Under the pieces are notes generated by a model. The model saw only the letters and a program-made list of their open reading frames with translations, made no database searches and was not told where the DNA came from. A program made the translations under genes and the position numbers. A stretch of 64,000 nucleotides of DNA, taken from Bradyrhizobium sp. B124 (GTDB lineage: Bacteria > Pseudomonadota > Alphaproteobacteria > Rhizobiales > Xanthobacteraceae). Positions within the stretch are counted from its first letter, which is position 1; each line of letters begins with the position of its first letter. Positions 44,471 to 52,957 of this stretch are shown here, one piece after another. The stretch spans positions 1,550,001-1,614,000 of the forward strand of contig NZ_CP152413.1 of assembly GCF_038967635.1 (NCBI RefSeq), read 5' to 3'.

Positions 44471-46447
44471 ATGCTTGGTTCAGCCATTTCCAATCGCGTC
44501 CGCGCGGCCGTCCGCCGGTTTTCCAGGGCAACCGACGGCAATGTCGCGGTGATCTTCACCTTCGCAATCCTGCCGATCCTCGCCTTCGTGGGCGCAGCGG
44601 TCGACTATACCCGCGCCAACAACGCCCGCACTGCGATGCAGTCGGCGCTCGATTCGACCGCGCTGATGCTGTCCAAGGATCTGACCATGGGCACCATCAC
44701 GGCCGCCCAGATCCCGAGCAAGGCGCAGACCTATTTCAACAGTCTCTTCACCAACAAGGACGGCAAGGGCATTTCCGTCTCGGCCACCTATACGACTCCG
44801 ACCTCGTCCGCAGCCGCGACCATTCTCCTGAGCGGGTCGGGCTACATCAACACCTATTTCATGAAGTTCGCCAATCTCCTGCCGTCCGGCGGCAATTTCC
44901 AGACGATGAATTTTGGCTCCTCGACGACCACCACCTGGGGCAACGTCAAGATGCGCGTCGCCCTCGCCCTCGATAACACGGGATCGATGGCGGACAACGG
45001 CAAGATTACCGCGCTGCGCAACGCGGTGGCAGGATCCGGCGGCCTGATCGATCAGCTCAGCGCGCTGAGCAAGAACAACGGCGACGTCTACATTTCCGTT
45101 ATCCCGTTCGCCAAGGACGTCAATGTCGGCTCCAGCAACTACGGCCAGAGCTGGATCGACTGGACCGACTGGCTAAATCCGCCCACGACCCAGCCCGCCA
45201 ACGGACAGAGTGTCGCGACGCTTCCCATCAACTGGCATGCCGTGGGACCTGGTTCGAAATGCCCGTTCACGAACACCACTGGCAATACCAATGGCGCCGC
45301 AAACGGTGGCTTCGTTTGTAAAACGGGTCCCACAGCAAGCAACAGTTCGACTACGTCAACGATTCCGTCGACGACGGTCACAGTGAACGGCGCATCCGTC
45401 CAAAATCCAATTTGCCCGACCGCCGATAACAACACCCAGGCAAAGTACAACGGCTGCTGGAGCAGCGAACCAACCGGCCTCCAGGAGAAATTCTGCAGCG
45501 GAAGCTCGAACTGCAGCTGCCCAAAGAACGCCTCTGGTTCCAGCGTCTCGGGTTGCACTTGCACCGGCACCGGCAGCGGCAAGTCCTGTACCGGATGGAC
45601 CTATGTTCACAACTGGACACAGCCTGGGCCTAACGACCTGACGGACAATTCCAATCAACCCAGAGTTTCCGCCATCGTCGGTTTCAAGGATAACAGCAAT
45701 ACCCCGAACAAGGACCACGTCTGGACCCCCAACGCTGTGGGGGTCGCAAATGACTGGCGCCAGCCTTCCACCAACCCGATCAGCACCTGGACCGGCTGCG
45801 TCGCAGACCGCACCCAGCCGAACGATGCGACGGGCGTGCTGCCGGCATCATCCGACGTGACGACGCTGTTTCCGGCCAACGAGTATTTCGACACCTGGGG
45901 CAACAACGCCTTTTGCAGCAGCAGCGCATCTACACCGCTCGAGCCCGTCATTCCGCTAAGCTACAATTGGAGTGCGCTCAAGACCGCCGTCAATGCGATG
46001 CAGCCGACCGGCGGCACCGACCAGTCGATCGGATTGGCCGTGGCGTGGCAGTCCCTTTTGGTGGGCGGCCCGCTGAATACACCGGCGGAGGACTCCAACA
46101 CCACCTACAACCGGGTCATCATCCTGCTGTCCGACGGTTTGAATACTCAGGACCGCTGGCCCGATTACGGCGACGGCAGTTCGCAGGCTTCAGGCAATCC
46201 GATCGACGCAAGGCAGACCCTGCAGTGCCAGAATCTGCAGAACGCAAGGGATGCCAACGGTGCGCCGATGTACACGATCTACACCATCCAGGTGAACACC
46301 AACTCGCCCGCCGATCCGACCTCGACCGTCCTGAAGAACTGTGCCAGCAGCCCCGACAAGTTCTACATGCTGACCAGCTCGACCCAGATCCTGACGACGT
46401 TCAACACGATCGGAACCGCTCTCAGCAAGCTGCGGCTGGCGAAATAA
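44471..46447 (+). CDS. TadG-like pilus-assembly protein with VWA domain
   Basis: A 658-residue protein anchored by one helix (25-45) after a basic N terminus; TadE/TadG-like start DGNVAVIFTFAILPILAFVGAAVDY. A von Willebrand A domain starts with MIDAS motif D168-N-T-G-S-M, continues with T516 in GGTDQS and D555 in LLSDGLNT. Between these, residues about 235-440 are a low-complexity Ser/Thr/Asn/Gly stretch with Cys at 342, 348, 350, 362, 364 and 373. Family members help build Tad/Flp pili, but no other tad gene is here. ATG at 44471 is preferred over 44336. Surface or periplasmic location is likely. Confidence 0.85.
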   Translation: MLGSAISNRVRAAVRRFSRATDGNVAVIFTFAILPILAFVGAAVDYTRANNARTAMQSALDSTALMLSKDLTMGTITAAQIPSKAQTYFNSLFTNKDGKGISVSATYTTPTSSAAATILLSGSGYINTYFMKFANLLPSGGNFQTMNFGSSTTTTWGNVKMRVALALDNTGSMADNGKITALRNAVAGSGGLIDQLSALSKNNGDVYISVIPFAKDVNVGSSNYGQSWIDWTDWLNPPTTQPANGQSVATLPINWHAVGPGSKCPFTNTTGNTNGAANGGFVCKTGPTASNSSTTSTIPSTTVTVNGASVQNPICPTADNNTQAKYNGCWSSEPTGLQEKFCSGSSNCSCPKNASGSSVSGCTCTGTGSGKSCTGWTYVHNWTQPGPNDLTDNSNQPRVSAIVGFKDNSNTPNKDHVWTPNAVGVANDWRQPSTNPISTWTGCVADRTQPNDATGVLPASSDVTTLFPANEYFDTWGNNAFCSSSASTPLEPVIPLSYNWSALKTAVNAMQPTGGTDQSIGLAVAWQSLLVGGPLNTPAEDSNTTYNRVIILLSDGLNTQDRWPDYGDGSSQASGNPIDARQTLQCQNLQNARDANGAPMYTIYTIQVNTNSPADPTSTVLKNCASSPDKFYMLTSSTQILTTFNTIGTALSKLRLAK

Positions 46448-46465
46448 CCGCCCGCTTCCGGCGCA

Positions 46466-46498
46466 ACAAAAAAGCCCGGCCGAAACGGCCGGGCTTTT
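46466..46498. terminator. Bidirectional terminator between TadG-like and phasin genes
   Basis: AGCCCGGCCG-AAA-CGGCCGGGCT flanked by an A tract and a T tract lies between the two convergent genes. It should end both transcripts. Confidence 0.92.
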
Positions 46499-46520
46499 CG
46501 TTTGTCTTGATCAGTGGCGC

Positions 46521-46856
46521 TTACTGAGCGGGCGCGAACTTGGAGACCAGGCCCTCGTAGGGCTTGAAGGTCTGCTTGGCGCAATCGCTGTACAGGCCGG
46601 CGATCTTCTGCGATTCCGCGACGAAGGTCTCGTAGGACGAGCGCAGGTACTCGGTCTGCGCCTCGAGCGCCTTGTCCAGCGACTTCACGCCCGACAGCTT
46701 CTCGACGAACGACTTGGTGTCCTCAAACGACTTCTTGGCGTAGTCGCCATAGGCGGTGGCGATCGCCTGGACGCCGCTCTGCAGGTTGTTCGCAGACGCA
46801 GTGACGGACTCGATATGCTCTTTGCCGTAGTTCTGAATGTCTTCGATCTTGACCAT
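46521..46856 (-). CDS. Phasin family protein
   Basis: A 111-residue helical protein that coats polyhydroxyalkanoate granules. The pattern MVKIEDIQNYGKEHIESVTASANNLQ at the start, GVQAIATAYGDYAKKSFEDT and LEAQTEYLRSSYETFVAESQKIA, given by parts, is the Phasin_2 repeat with alternating amphipathic helices. ATG at 46856; the reading upstream of it passes through the promoter. It stands alone with a PhaR-like operator region, so it is expected to be made when granules form. No phaC or phaR gene is in the window. Confidence 0.92.
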   Translation of the reverse strand: MVKIEDIQNYGKEHIESVTASANNLQSGVQAIATAYGDYAKKSFEDTKSFVEKLSGVKSLDKALEAQTEYLRSSYETFVAESQKIAGLYSDCAKQTFKPYEGLVSKFAPAQ

Positions 46857-46933
46857 GGATTGGAATTCCTTTTCCCAGACTTGAAGGCGCAAATTCCCAT
46901 TGCCGGGAAGCTCCCGGCCCCCTGACAACGATC

Positions 46934-46982
46934 GGAATATCGCATCGCACAATAAAGTCAACAAATATTGTGCGACGCACAA
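46934..46982 (-). promoter_or_regulatory. Phasin promoter with PhaR-like TGC operators
   Basis: On the minus strand, TTGACT (-35, 46956-46961) and TATTCC (-10, 46934-46939) are 16 bases apart. Three TGC-type half-sites flank and overlap the -35: TTGTGCGACGCACAA (46968-46982, perfect palindrome) and CGCACAAT (46946-46953) in inverted order to ATTGTGCG (46967-46974). TGC-N3-GCA fits the published PhaR type. Repression when PHB is absent is inferred. Confidence 0.65.
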
Positions 46983-47280
46983 CGACATTTGCCCGAATCC
47001 TGAGCATTTGCGATAAACCCCGGGGGACTACGCAACGGTTGCTTAATCTTTTGGAAACTCGGTCCGCCTAACCTGATTCCTGGACTTTGTTCGCCTTCCG
47101 ACGGACAGCCTTGAAAGCTGTTTGTGAACAACACCTTAGCTAGAAGAGCGACCTGAGCCGCCACGAGGGCCGATGGTTCTGCCCGAAGTGGTCTGTTGCG
47201 CAGGCAAGGATCGACGGCCGCCGGGCACAATTTCGCCTCACGAGCCAGTGATCTAGATAGAAATTGGGACGGGGAAGTAG
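46983..47280. other. Non-coding gap before the carboxypeptidase gene
   Basis: No gene is supported. A short palindrome GCAACGGTTGC at 47032-47042 is the only dyad noticed. It probably carries the promoter of the downstream gene, but no clear -35/-10 pair was found. Confidence 0.4.
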
Positions 47281-49077
47281 ATGCTTCGAACAACCTTGGC
47301 CTCCTCGCGGGCGCTCCGAGTTGGCGTTCTTGGGCTCGTTACCGTCACGACGGCGATCCTGATCACCAGTGATAGCGCGGAGGCGCGCCGTCACCGGCGC
47401 CACACCGCCCGTCACCACCACAGCGAGGCCGCGCGCGAAAGCTACAGCCCGCAATTCGCGACGATCGTCGTCGACGGCAACACCGGCTCGGTGCTGACAT
47501 CGAACAGTCCCGACGGCCTGCGGCACCCTGCCTCGCTCACCAAGATCATGACGCTCTATCTGCTGTTCGAGCGCCTCGATTCCGGAAAGATGAAGCTCGA
47601 CACCGAGATGCCGGTTTCCGAGCACGCCTCCGAGCAGGACCCGACCAAGCTCGGCCTGCGGCCCGGCCAGACCATCAGGGTCGAAGACGCCATCAAGGGT
47701 CTTGTCACCCGTTCCGCCAATGACGCTGCGGTCGTGATCGCTGAGGCGATCGGCGGCAGCGAAGACGACTTCGCACGGATGATGACCCGCAAGGCCCGCG
47801 CGCTCGGCATGAGCCGGACCACCTATCGCAACGCCTCAGGCCTGCCCAACGACGAGCAGATCACCACCGCGCGCGATCAATCGACGCTCGGCCGCGCCAT
47901 CCAAGATCGTTTCCCGCGTTACTATCGCTACTTCTCGACCACGGCGTTCAATTTCCGCGGCCACACGATCACCGGTCACAACCGCCTGCTCGGCAGCGTC
48001 GAAGGCGTCGACGGCATCAAGACCGGTTACACCCGCGCCTCCGGCTTCAACCTCGTGACCTCGATCCACCGCGGCAATCGCTTCCTGGTCGGCGTGGTGC
48101 TCGGCGGCCGCAGCGGCGGCTCCCGCGACGCCATCATGCGCAACCTCCTGGCCGAGAACATCGGCAAGGGCGCGACCACCCGCACGGCCGCCGCGATCAC
48201 CGAGCGCAACCCGGCCGACGCCAATGTCGAGGTTGCCGATGCCGACAACGCCCGCAGCGCGGACACCGCGCCGGTCGCGGCGTCGGAGCCCGCCGCGGCA
48301 GCCGTCGCGGTGCAGGCGCCGCGCCCGGCCAGCAAGCCCTCGCTGATGGCCGCCGTCGCCGCCGCGCTGCCGCCGCCCCCGGCGAAGCCTGAGCCGCAGG
48401 CCAAGCCCGAGCCGGCCCCGCTGACCTCGGGCGTGATCCAGACCCAGCCGATCGCCGCGATCCCCGGCTCGGCCGAACCGATGAAGCCGGTCAAGGTGAA
48501 GACCGTGCAGGTCAAGGCCGGCCAGATCAAGCTTGCCGCCGCCGGCCCGGCACAGTCCGCGCCCCCGATCACCAGCACCATCCCGTCGCGCGGCGAAGTT
48601 CCCGAGACCTCCAATGCGATGATGGCGCGGGCTGCCGAGACCTCGAGGCCCGAGATGCCGCCGCAGCCGGCGAACTTCGGCACCGGCAACGGCATCCTCG
48701 GCGTGCTGCCGGCCTCGTCCGTCCATGCACCGGCCGCCGCCGCGGCACCGCAGGCCGTGGCCTCGATCGAACCGACGACCCGCAGCCTGCAGGCCGCGCC
48801 GCAGACCAGTGTCGTCAAGTCAGGCGCCGCGCATTCCGGCTGGATCATCCAGGTTGGCGCGCTCGAGTCCGAAGGCGAGGCCAACAAGCGCATCGACCTC
48901 GCGCGCAGCTCGGCCCGCGGCCTCCTCAGCAAGGCGGACCCGTTCACCGAGGTCGTGGCCAAGGACAATCGCAAGCTCTACCGCGCCCGCTTTGCCGGCC
49001 TTGAGCGCGATCAGGCCGAAGCGGCGTGCAAGACGCTGAAGCGCGCCGAGATCTCCTGCATCACCGTTCGCAACTGA
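47281..49077 (+). CDS. D-alanyl-D-alanine carboxypeptidase with SPOR domain
   Basis: A 598-residue periplasmic penicillin-binding protein of the DacA/PBP5 type that trims peptidoglycan stem peptides. An N-terminal signal or anchor (about 12-35) precedes the S11 peptidase: S85-L-T-K88, S145-A-N147 and K247-T-G249. Then comes a linker of about 260 Ala/Pro/Val-rich residues and, from about 517, a SPOR domain (WIIQVGALESEGEANKRID; LYRARFAGL) that binds denuded septal glycan. The fusion targets the enzyme to division sites and is common in alphaproteobacteria. GGGGAAG precedes the ATG. Confidence 0.95.
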   Translation: MLRTTLASSRALRVGVLGLVTVTTAILITSDSAEARRHRRHTARHHHSEAARESYSPQFATIVVDGNTGSVLTSNSPDGLRHPASLTKIMTLYLLFERLDSGKMKLDTEMPVSEHASEQDPTKLGLRPGQTIRVEDAIKGLVTRSANDAAVVIAEAIGGSEDDFARMMTRKARALGMSRTTYRNASGLPNDEQITTARDQSTLGRAIQDRFPRYYRYFSTTAFNFRGHTITGHNRLLGSVEGVDGIKTGYTRASGFNLVTSIHRGNRFLVGVVLGGRSGGSRDAIMRNLLAENIGKGATTRTAAAITERNPADANVEVADADNARSADTAPVAASEPAAAAVAVQAPRPASKPSLMAAVAAALPPPPAKPEPQAKPEPAPLTSGVIQTQPIAAIPGSAEPMKPVKVKTVQVKAGQIKLAAAGPAQSAPPITSTIPSRGEVPETSNAMMARAAETSRPEMPPQPANFGTGNGILGVLPASSVHAPAAAAAPQAVASIEPTTRSLQAAPQTSVVKSGAAHSGWIIQVGALESEGEANKRIDLARSSARGLLSKADPFTEVVAKDNRKLYRARFAGLERDQAEAACKTLKRAEISCITVRN

Positions 49078-49101
49078 TCGACGCGATCTCTCGATTTCAA
49101 G

Positions 49102-49130
49102 GGGCCGGCGCCGCAAGCGCCGGCCCTTTT
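49102..49130 (+). terminator. Terminator of the carboxypeptidase gene
   Basis: GGGCCGGCG and CGCCGGCCC pair around a 7-base loop, followed by TTTT, starting 24 bases after the stop codon. Confidence 0.9.
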
Positions 49131-49321
49131 GCTTTGCAGGCCGCCGCGCCAACGACCGGCCTTTCCGCGCGCGGCGCGACCATGAGAACTTCTCGTCAAT
49201 ATTTTACGGTTAAGTTTTCCCGAAAGAACGATCGGCCACGCCGGACGGCGGCGGGCCACACGGGGCATCAATCAGAAACGGAAGGCAGCTCTCGGCTGTG
49301 GCGTCAATAGCGTAGCCGGAG

Positions 49322-50041
49322 TTAGAGATGCGTGCGAAGCAGAGTATCCTTGGCCTCGTTCACACGGGCAGCGAGATACGTCGAGCCCCCCTGGTCGGGA
49401 TGGAGTTTCTTCATCAGGGTGCGGTGAGCCCGGCCGATGTCGTCACGCGACGCTCCCGGCTGCAGGCCAAGGATCTGATAGGCCTCCTCGTTCGTCATTT
49501 TGCCGGTCGCCGCCGCGCGGCCCTGCCCCCCTGTCCGGTCGCCCTGTGTGTCCTGACGCCAGGCGGGAAAGCGGCGGTCCAGATAGCTTTCAAGTAGCGC
49601 GACACTTTCGGCATCGAAGCTCGGGACCATCGCCAGAAGCTGCGACAGGTCGAACTCGTCGAGCATGCGGCCGGCCTGCGGTCCCGCCACGATCTGGCCC
49701 TTGAGCACGCCGCTGTCGTGATCGAGGCTCATGTCGAGATATTGCGAGCGCACCCGCGAGCTTTGTCCCTGATTGCGCGAACCGCCGAACATGCCGCCGA
49801 AATTGGGAAAGCCGGTGCTCCCGAACGGCGACCAGCCGAGCAATCCGGCGCCGAAGATGCCGAGCGGGATTGCGACCGCCAGTTCGCCCCGCACGCCGGT
49901 GAAGGCCGCAACGGCAAGCGCGAGCACGCCGCCCACGATCTTGATCGCACGCGCAAGCACGGCCGGATTGGCCGCACGAAACATCTGCAGTGCGGAATAA
50001 AGGATGACAATTGCGACGACGCCGGCGATCAGGGTTGGCAT
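49322..50041 (-). CDS. Membrane-anchored DnaJ protein, Tim14/Pam18-like
   Basis: A 239-residue protein. Two hydrophobic segments (about 4-20 and 36-70) anchor it, a Gly-rich linker follows, a middle part (100-160) has no known domain, and the C terminus is a J domain (181-239) with HPD at 214-216. The J domain (EAYQILGLQPGAS, AHRTLMKKLHPDQGGS, YLAARVNEAKD, by parts) closely follows the pattern of mitochondrial Tim14/Pam18, whose ancestor is alphaproteobacterial. It should stimulate a DnaK-type chaperone at the inner membrane. It is convergent with the preceding gene. Confidence 0.88.
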   Translation of the reverse strand: MPTLIAGVVAIVILYSALQMFRAANPAVLARAIKIVGGVLALAVAAFTGVRGELAVAIPLGIFGAGLLGWSPFGSTGFPNFGGMFGGSRNQGQSSRVRSQYLDMSLDHDSGVLKGQIVAGPQAGRMLDEFDLSQLLAMVPSFDAESVALLESYLDRRFPAWRQDTQGDRTGGQGRAAATGKMTNEEAYQILGLQPGASRDDIGRAHRTLMKKLHPDQGGSTYLAARVNEAKDTLLRTHL

Positions 50042-50169
50042 GCGCGGAATATAGGCGGCCCGGCGGCAAAAAGCATGCGAAGCTTCGTCTCACTGGAGCG
50101 TGAAGCGCCCTCGCATGGCGCCGCCCCCGGCGATTGAGTAGCTTGCGGCAACCGCGCTGGAGGAAGCTG

Positions 50170-50577
50170 ATGGCGATTGACGGACTGATCAGCCTTCGCA
50201 GCCATGTCGGGCCGAAGCAAACCGCCGACCGGCTCAAGGCCGAACTGCAGGCGCGCGGGCTGACGTTGTTTGCGCAGATCGATCATGCCGCGGGCGCCGC
50301 CGGCGCCGGTCTTGCGCTCCGTCCGACTGAACTGTTCGTGTTTGGCAACGCGAAGGGCGGCACGCCGTTGATGCAGGCTGCGCAGACGATCGGGATCGAT
50401 CTGCCGCTCAAGGCGCTGGTCTGGCAGGACGAAGCCGGCGACTGCTGGTTCTCCTACAATGATCCGGCCTGGCTCGCCGAACGGCACGGCGTCGCGGAAG
50501 CGACCGGACAGGTAACGGCCAACATGTCGGCGCTGCTCGGCGCAATTGCCAAAGCCGTGACGTCGGGCGGAGCCTGA
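50170..50577 (+). CDS. DUF302 domain protein
   Basis: A 135-residue single-domain cytoplasmic protein. The DUF302 pattern is present: LKAELQARGLTLFAQIDHAAGAAGAGLALRPTELFVFGN (by parts) and TPLMQAAQTIGIDLPLKALVWQDEAG. Function is unknown; the fold resembles TT1751-like proteins. GAGGAAG precedes the ATG at 50170. It is divergent from the DnaJ gene and convergent with the VWA gene, so it is a single-gene unit. Confidence 0.88.
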   Translation: MAIDGLISLRSHVGPKQTADRLKAELQARGLTLFAQIDHAAGAAGAGLALRPTELFVFGNAKGGTPLMQAAQTIGIDLPLKALVWQDEAGDCWFSYNDPAWLAERHGVAEATGQVTANMSALLGAIAKAVTSGGA

Positions 50578-50590
50578 AGCGCCAGGCGGC

Positions 50591-51331
50591 CTATTTCATC
50601 TGGCCGATCAGCCTGGCCGCGCCGCTCGTCGTCTTCGCCAGTTGCAGCAGCGCCTCGCGGCCGCCGGCAGCATAGGCTGCAGCGGCGCGCAGCAGCTCGC
50701 GGAGCTGCGCCGCCGCGCCGGGATCGAACCTGCACCATGCGCCGCCGGTCAGCCGCGCGATCTCGCGGAACGTCTGCTCGGCAGTTGGGTCCGCGCCCTC
50801 CTGGAACATGAAGACCGGCACCTTGAGCAGGCCGAGCTCCCCGGCGCTTGCGCACAGCGTGTCGGCGTTCTCCTCCATCGCGTCGCCCACGAACACGAGC
50901 GCGCGCACGCCTGCCGCAACCGCCTCGCGGCGGGTCTCCGACAGCACCTTGCCGATCTGGGTATTGCCGCCCTGGCAGTCGATCTTGCTCATCAGCCGCG
51001 CGAGCTGCGCGCTGTCGGAGATCCAGCCCGACGCGCGGCACTCGTTGAAGCCGCGATAGTAGACGAGGCGGATATCCAGGCTGCCGAGCGAGCCGGCCTC
51101 GCGGAACATGTCCGCTTGCAGCGTGCAGGCCATGTCCCAGGTCGGCTGCCGGCTCATCGTGGCGTCGAGCGCGAACACCAGCCTGCCGCGTGCGCCGGCG
51201 CGATGCGGCGACATCGCGCGCGCCTTCGCCACGAACGCGGCGATGTCATTGGCGCTCGACGCCGGCACGCCAGGCGCATTGGCCGGGCGCACGTCGCTTC
51301 CGGATGTCGGTTTGATCGTCTTACCAGCCAT
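50591..51331 (-). CDS. VWA-domain protein
   Basis: A 246-residue soluble protein with one von Willebrand A domain. The metal site is a variant: D56-A-T-M-S60 in place of DxSxS, and ALVFVGDAMEENAD carries the later Asp. CRFDPGAAAQLRELLRAAAAYA forms the C-terminal helix. It has no signal peptide and no membrane segment. Such proteins occur beside the Tim14-like DnaJ gene in other rhizobia from memory. Its function is unknown. Confidence 0.82.
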   Translation of the reverse strand: MAGKTIKPTSGSDVRPANAPGVPASSANDIAAFVAKARAMSPHRAGARGRLVFALDATMSRQPTWDMACTLQADMFREAGSLGSLDIRLVYYRGFNECRASGWISDSAQLARLMSKIDCQGGNTQIGKVLSETRREAVAAGVRALVFVGDAMEENADTLCASAGELGLLKVPVFMFQEGADPTAEQTFREIARLTGGAWCRFDPGAAAQLRELLRAAAAYAAGGREALLQLAKTTSGAARLIGQMK

Positions 51332-51428
51332 CAGCGCTTGCCTCGTACAGCAAACACTATGTGGGCCGCGGCATCGGATTGGTCAACGTGACGCACCCGC
51401 CTGCCCGGATCGGATCCCGGGGGCCTTG

Positions 51429-52373
51429 TCAGTTCGTGACCGACGGATCCTTCTTGGTCTCGCTCTTGGTGAACGAGAGCGACTTCTTGACCTTCTCGCC
51501 GAAGGTCTGCGGCGGCTTCTCGACCGGCACGTAGAGCGAGACGGGACCCGGCTCCAGAATCTTCAGCGGCGCATTCCTGGTATCGACCGCCGCGACATCG
51601 CTGTCGGTGTCGGCCAGGAATTTATCGAGCATCGCCTGGATCGAGTCCTTGGCCTTCTCGGGTCCGGTATCGCGCATGTCGTTGTGCTGGAAGTTGGTGT
51701 TCACAACGGTGATGCCGGCCTTCTCGCACTCCTCCTCGTCCGGCACCACGCCCGGATCGGGCTTGAAGTGCTGATCGTGCGACCGGAATGAAAGGATCTT
51801 GAACTTGCCGTCGGTCATGAACGGCACGCGCAGATTGTCCAGCGTGACGACCTTCTTGATCTCGTCCGGATACTGCTTGGCGAAATACATTGCGATGTCG
51901 CCGCCATTGGAATGGCCGACCATCGTCAGCTTGCTGTAGTCCGCGTTCGGCTGACGCTTCTTCATCTCCTCGATCGCGAATTTGATGTTGGTGATGCCGC
52001 GCTGATACTGCGGCAGGCGCCCGACATAGAGCTCGCCGACCTTGGTCACCATCGGTCCATCCGACGGCAGGTCGTTCTGAATGCTGACGGTCAGGTAGCC
52101 GCGCGCCGCGAACACATTCGCGAGGAAGGAATATTCGGTGAATTTGACGGTATTGCCATGATTGAGGATCGCAACCGGGAGCTTGATCATGCCGGCGTCG
52201 GCCTGCATCTCCTTGTCGAAGCGCACGGCAACGTCGACCGCGACCGGCCGCTCATCGCGGGTCGGATCCTTGAACATGAGCGTTTCGTGGCGGATCGCCC
52301 ACTTGCTCGCGGTGAAATACGCACCCGTGATCACTACGGAGAGCGAAAGCAGAACGAGAATTCCACGCTTCAT
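51429..52373 (-). CDS. Alpha/beta hydrolase, exported or membrane-anchored
   Basis: A 314-residue protein starting with a hydrophobic signal or anchor (MKRGILVLLSLSVVITGAYF). The nucleophile elbow is G153-H-S155-N-G157 (VGHSNGGD), and a His follows in NTNFQHNDM near 265. The NHGNTVKFTEYSF and RGYLTVSIQNDLPSDGP segments resemble the oxyanion side of serine hydrolases. Activity on an ester or peptide in the periplasm is likely. ATG at 52373 has GAGGACG upstream. The last 30 residues are polar and Lys/Ser-rich. Confidence 0.82.
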   Translation of the reverse strand: MKRGILVLLSLSVVITGAYFTASKWAIRHETLMFKDPTRDERPVAVDVAVRFDKEMQADAGMIKLPVAILNHGNTVKFTEYSFLANVFAARGYLTVSIQNDLPSDGPMVTKVGELYVGRLPQYQRGITNIKFAIEEMKKRQPNADYSKLTMVGHSNGGDIAMYFAKQYPDEIKKVVTLDNLRVPFMTDGKFKILSFRSHDQHFKPDPGVVPDEEECEKAGITVVNTNFQHNDMRDTGPEKAKDSIQAMLDKFLADTDSDVAAVDTRNAPLKILEPGPVSLYVPVEKPPQTFGEKVKKSLSFTKSETKKDPSVTN

Positions 52374-52445
52374 GACGTCCTCGAGGTGCCCGCCTTTACA
52401 GGGCGATTTTGGCCGGAGGCTCTTCGGCCTCCTTTTGAGAATATA

Positions 52446-52463
52446 TGTCACAGCGCCGTGACA
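52446..52463. promoter_or_regulatory. Dyad TGTCAC-N6-GTGACA
   Basis: A perfect inverted repeat about 73 bases before the hydrolase start. Possible operator; the binding protein is not known. Confidence 0.35.
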
Positions 52464-52519
52464 GGAAGTCCAAATATTGTGGCTTCGGTGGCATAACGTT
52501 GTGCGCTGCACCTATAGTT

Positions 52520-52533
52520 TGTGCAGATGCACA
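52520..52533. promoter_or_regulatory. TGC dyad TGTGCA-GA-TGCACA
   Basis: A perfect palindrome next to TTGTGCGCTGCAC (52499-52511). The repeated TGC/GCA units recall the phasin promoter, but the spacing differs. Confidence 0.35.
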
Positions 52534-52705
52534 CGCCTCACCGCGACCGGGTCGTGCTCTCCTCTCCTCTTCGACGTGAGTTCCCAAGGTTGCGTTCGAG
52601 CCTTGGATCGCTCTTGGATCGACGTTCAGGAGAAACTGGATTTCGGCCGCTTTGTTCCGGCTTTTTGGCCGTCGTGTGGCCGAACTCACCGGAAAAACAC
52701 GGATT

Positions 52706-52927
52706 TCAACCAATTTCGGTGTAAATAGTCAGCTTCAGGCCGGAATCGTCGTTGGCCTGGAAGCTGGCGTACTCAAAACTGAGCCTGCCGCGTCTGGGGT
52801 GGCGGAGCACCTTCCGCCCGGCGACGCTGCTGCTGACGTCATGGGTTCACCACCAGGCGTCGAACTCGGGACAGCCCTGACGGAGCCTCGCCAGCAGGTC
52901 GACCGCGTCGTGCTGATGGGCGGCGTT
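52706..52927 (-). pseudogene. 3' remnant of an MmyB-like XRE regulator
   Basis: Read on the minus strand, the last 46 codons give THDVSSSVAGRKVLRHPRRG and then RLSFEYASFQANDDSGLKLT, IYTEIG and stop. This is the C terminus of XRE regulators with the MmyB ligand-binding domain. Upstream in the same frame stands LLARLRQGCPEFDAWW, interrupted by a TGA at 52847-52849 where family members have an amino acid (WW[A/R]xHDV). The helix-turn-helix part is missing. It is a decayed fragment. Confidence 0.8.
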
Positions 52928-52957
52928 GGAACACAGCGCGGACCCGGGGCTCGACCT

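Larger units (their letters stand above)
52374..52705. other. Non-coding gap with inverted repeats
   Basis: No gene is supported here. It holds a hairpin at 52415-52432 (GGAGGC/GCCTCC followed by TTTT), the dyad TGTCAC-N6-GTGACA at 52446-52463 and TGTGCA-GA-TGCACA at 52520-52533. These lie upstream of the hydrolase gene and may regulate it. Confidence 0.5.

Noticed and set aside
52521..52724. 67-codon plus-strand frame upstream of the pseudogenes
   Set aside because: Runs into the MmyB remnant on the other strand and has no recognisable features.
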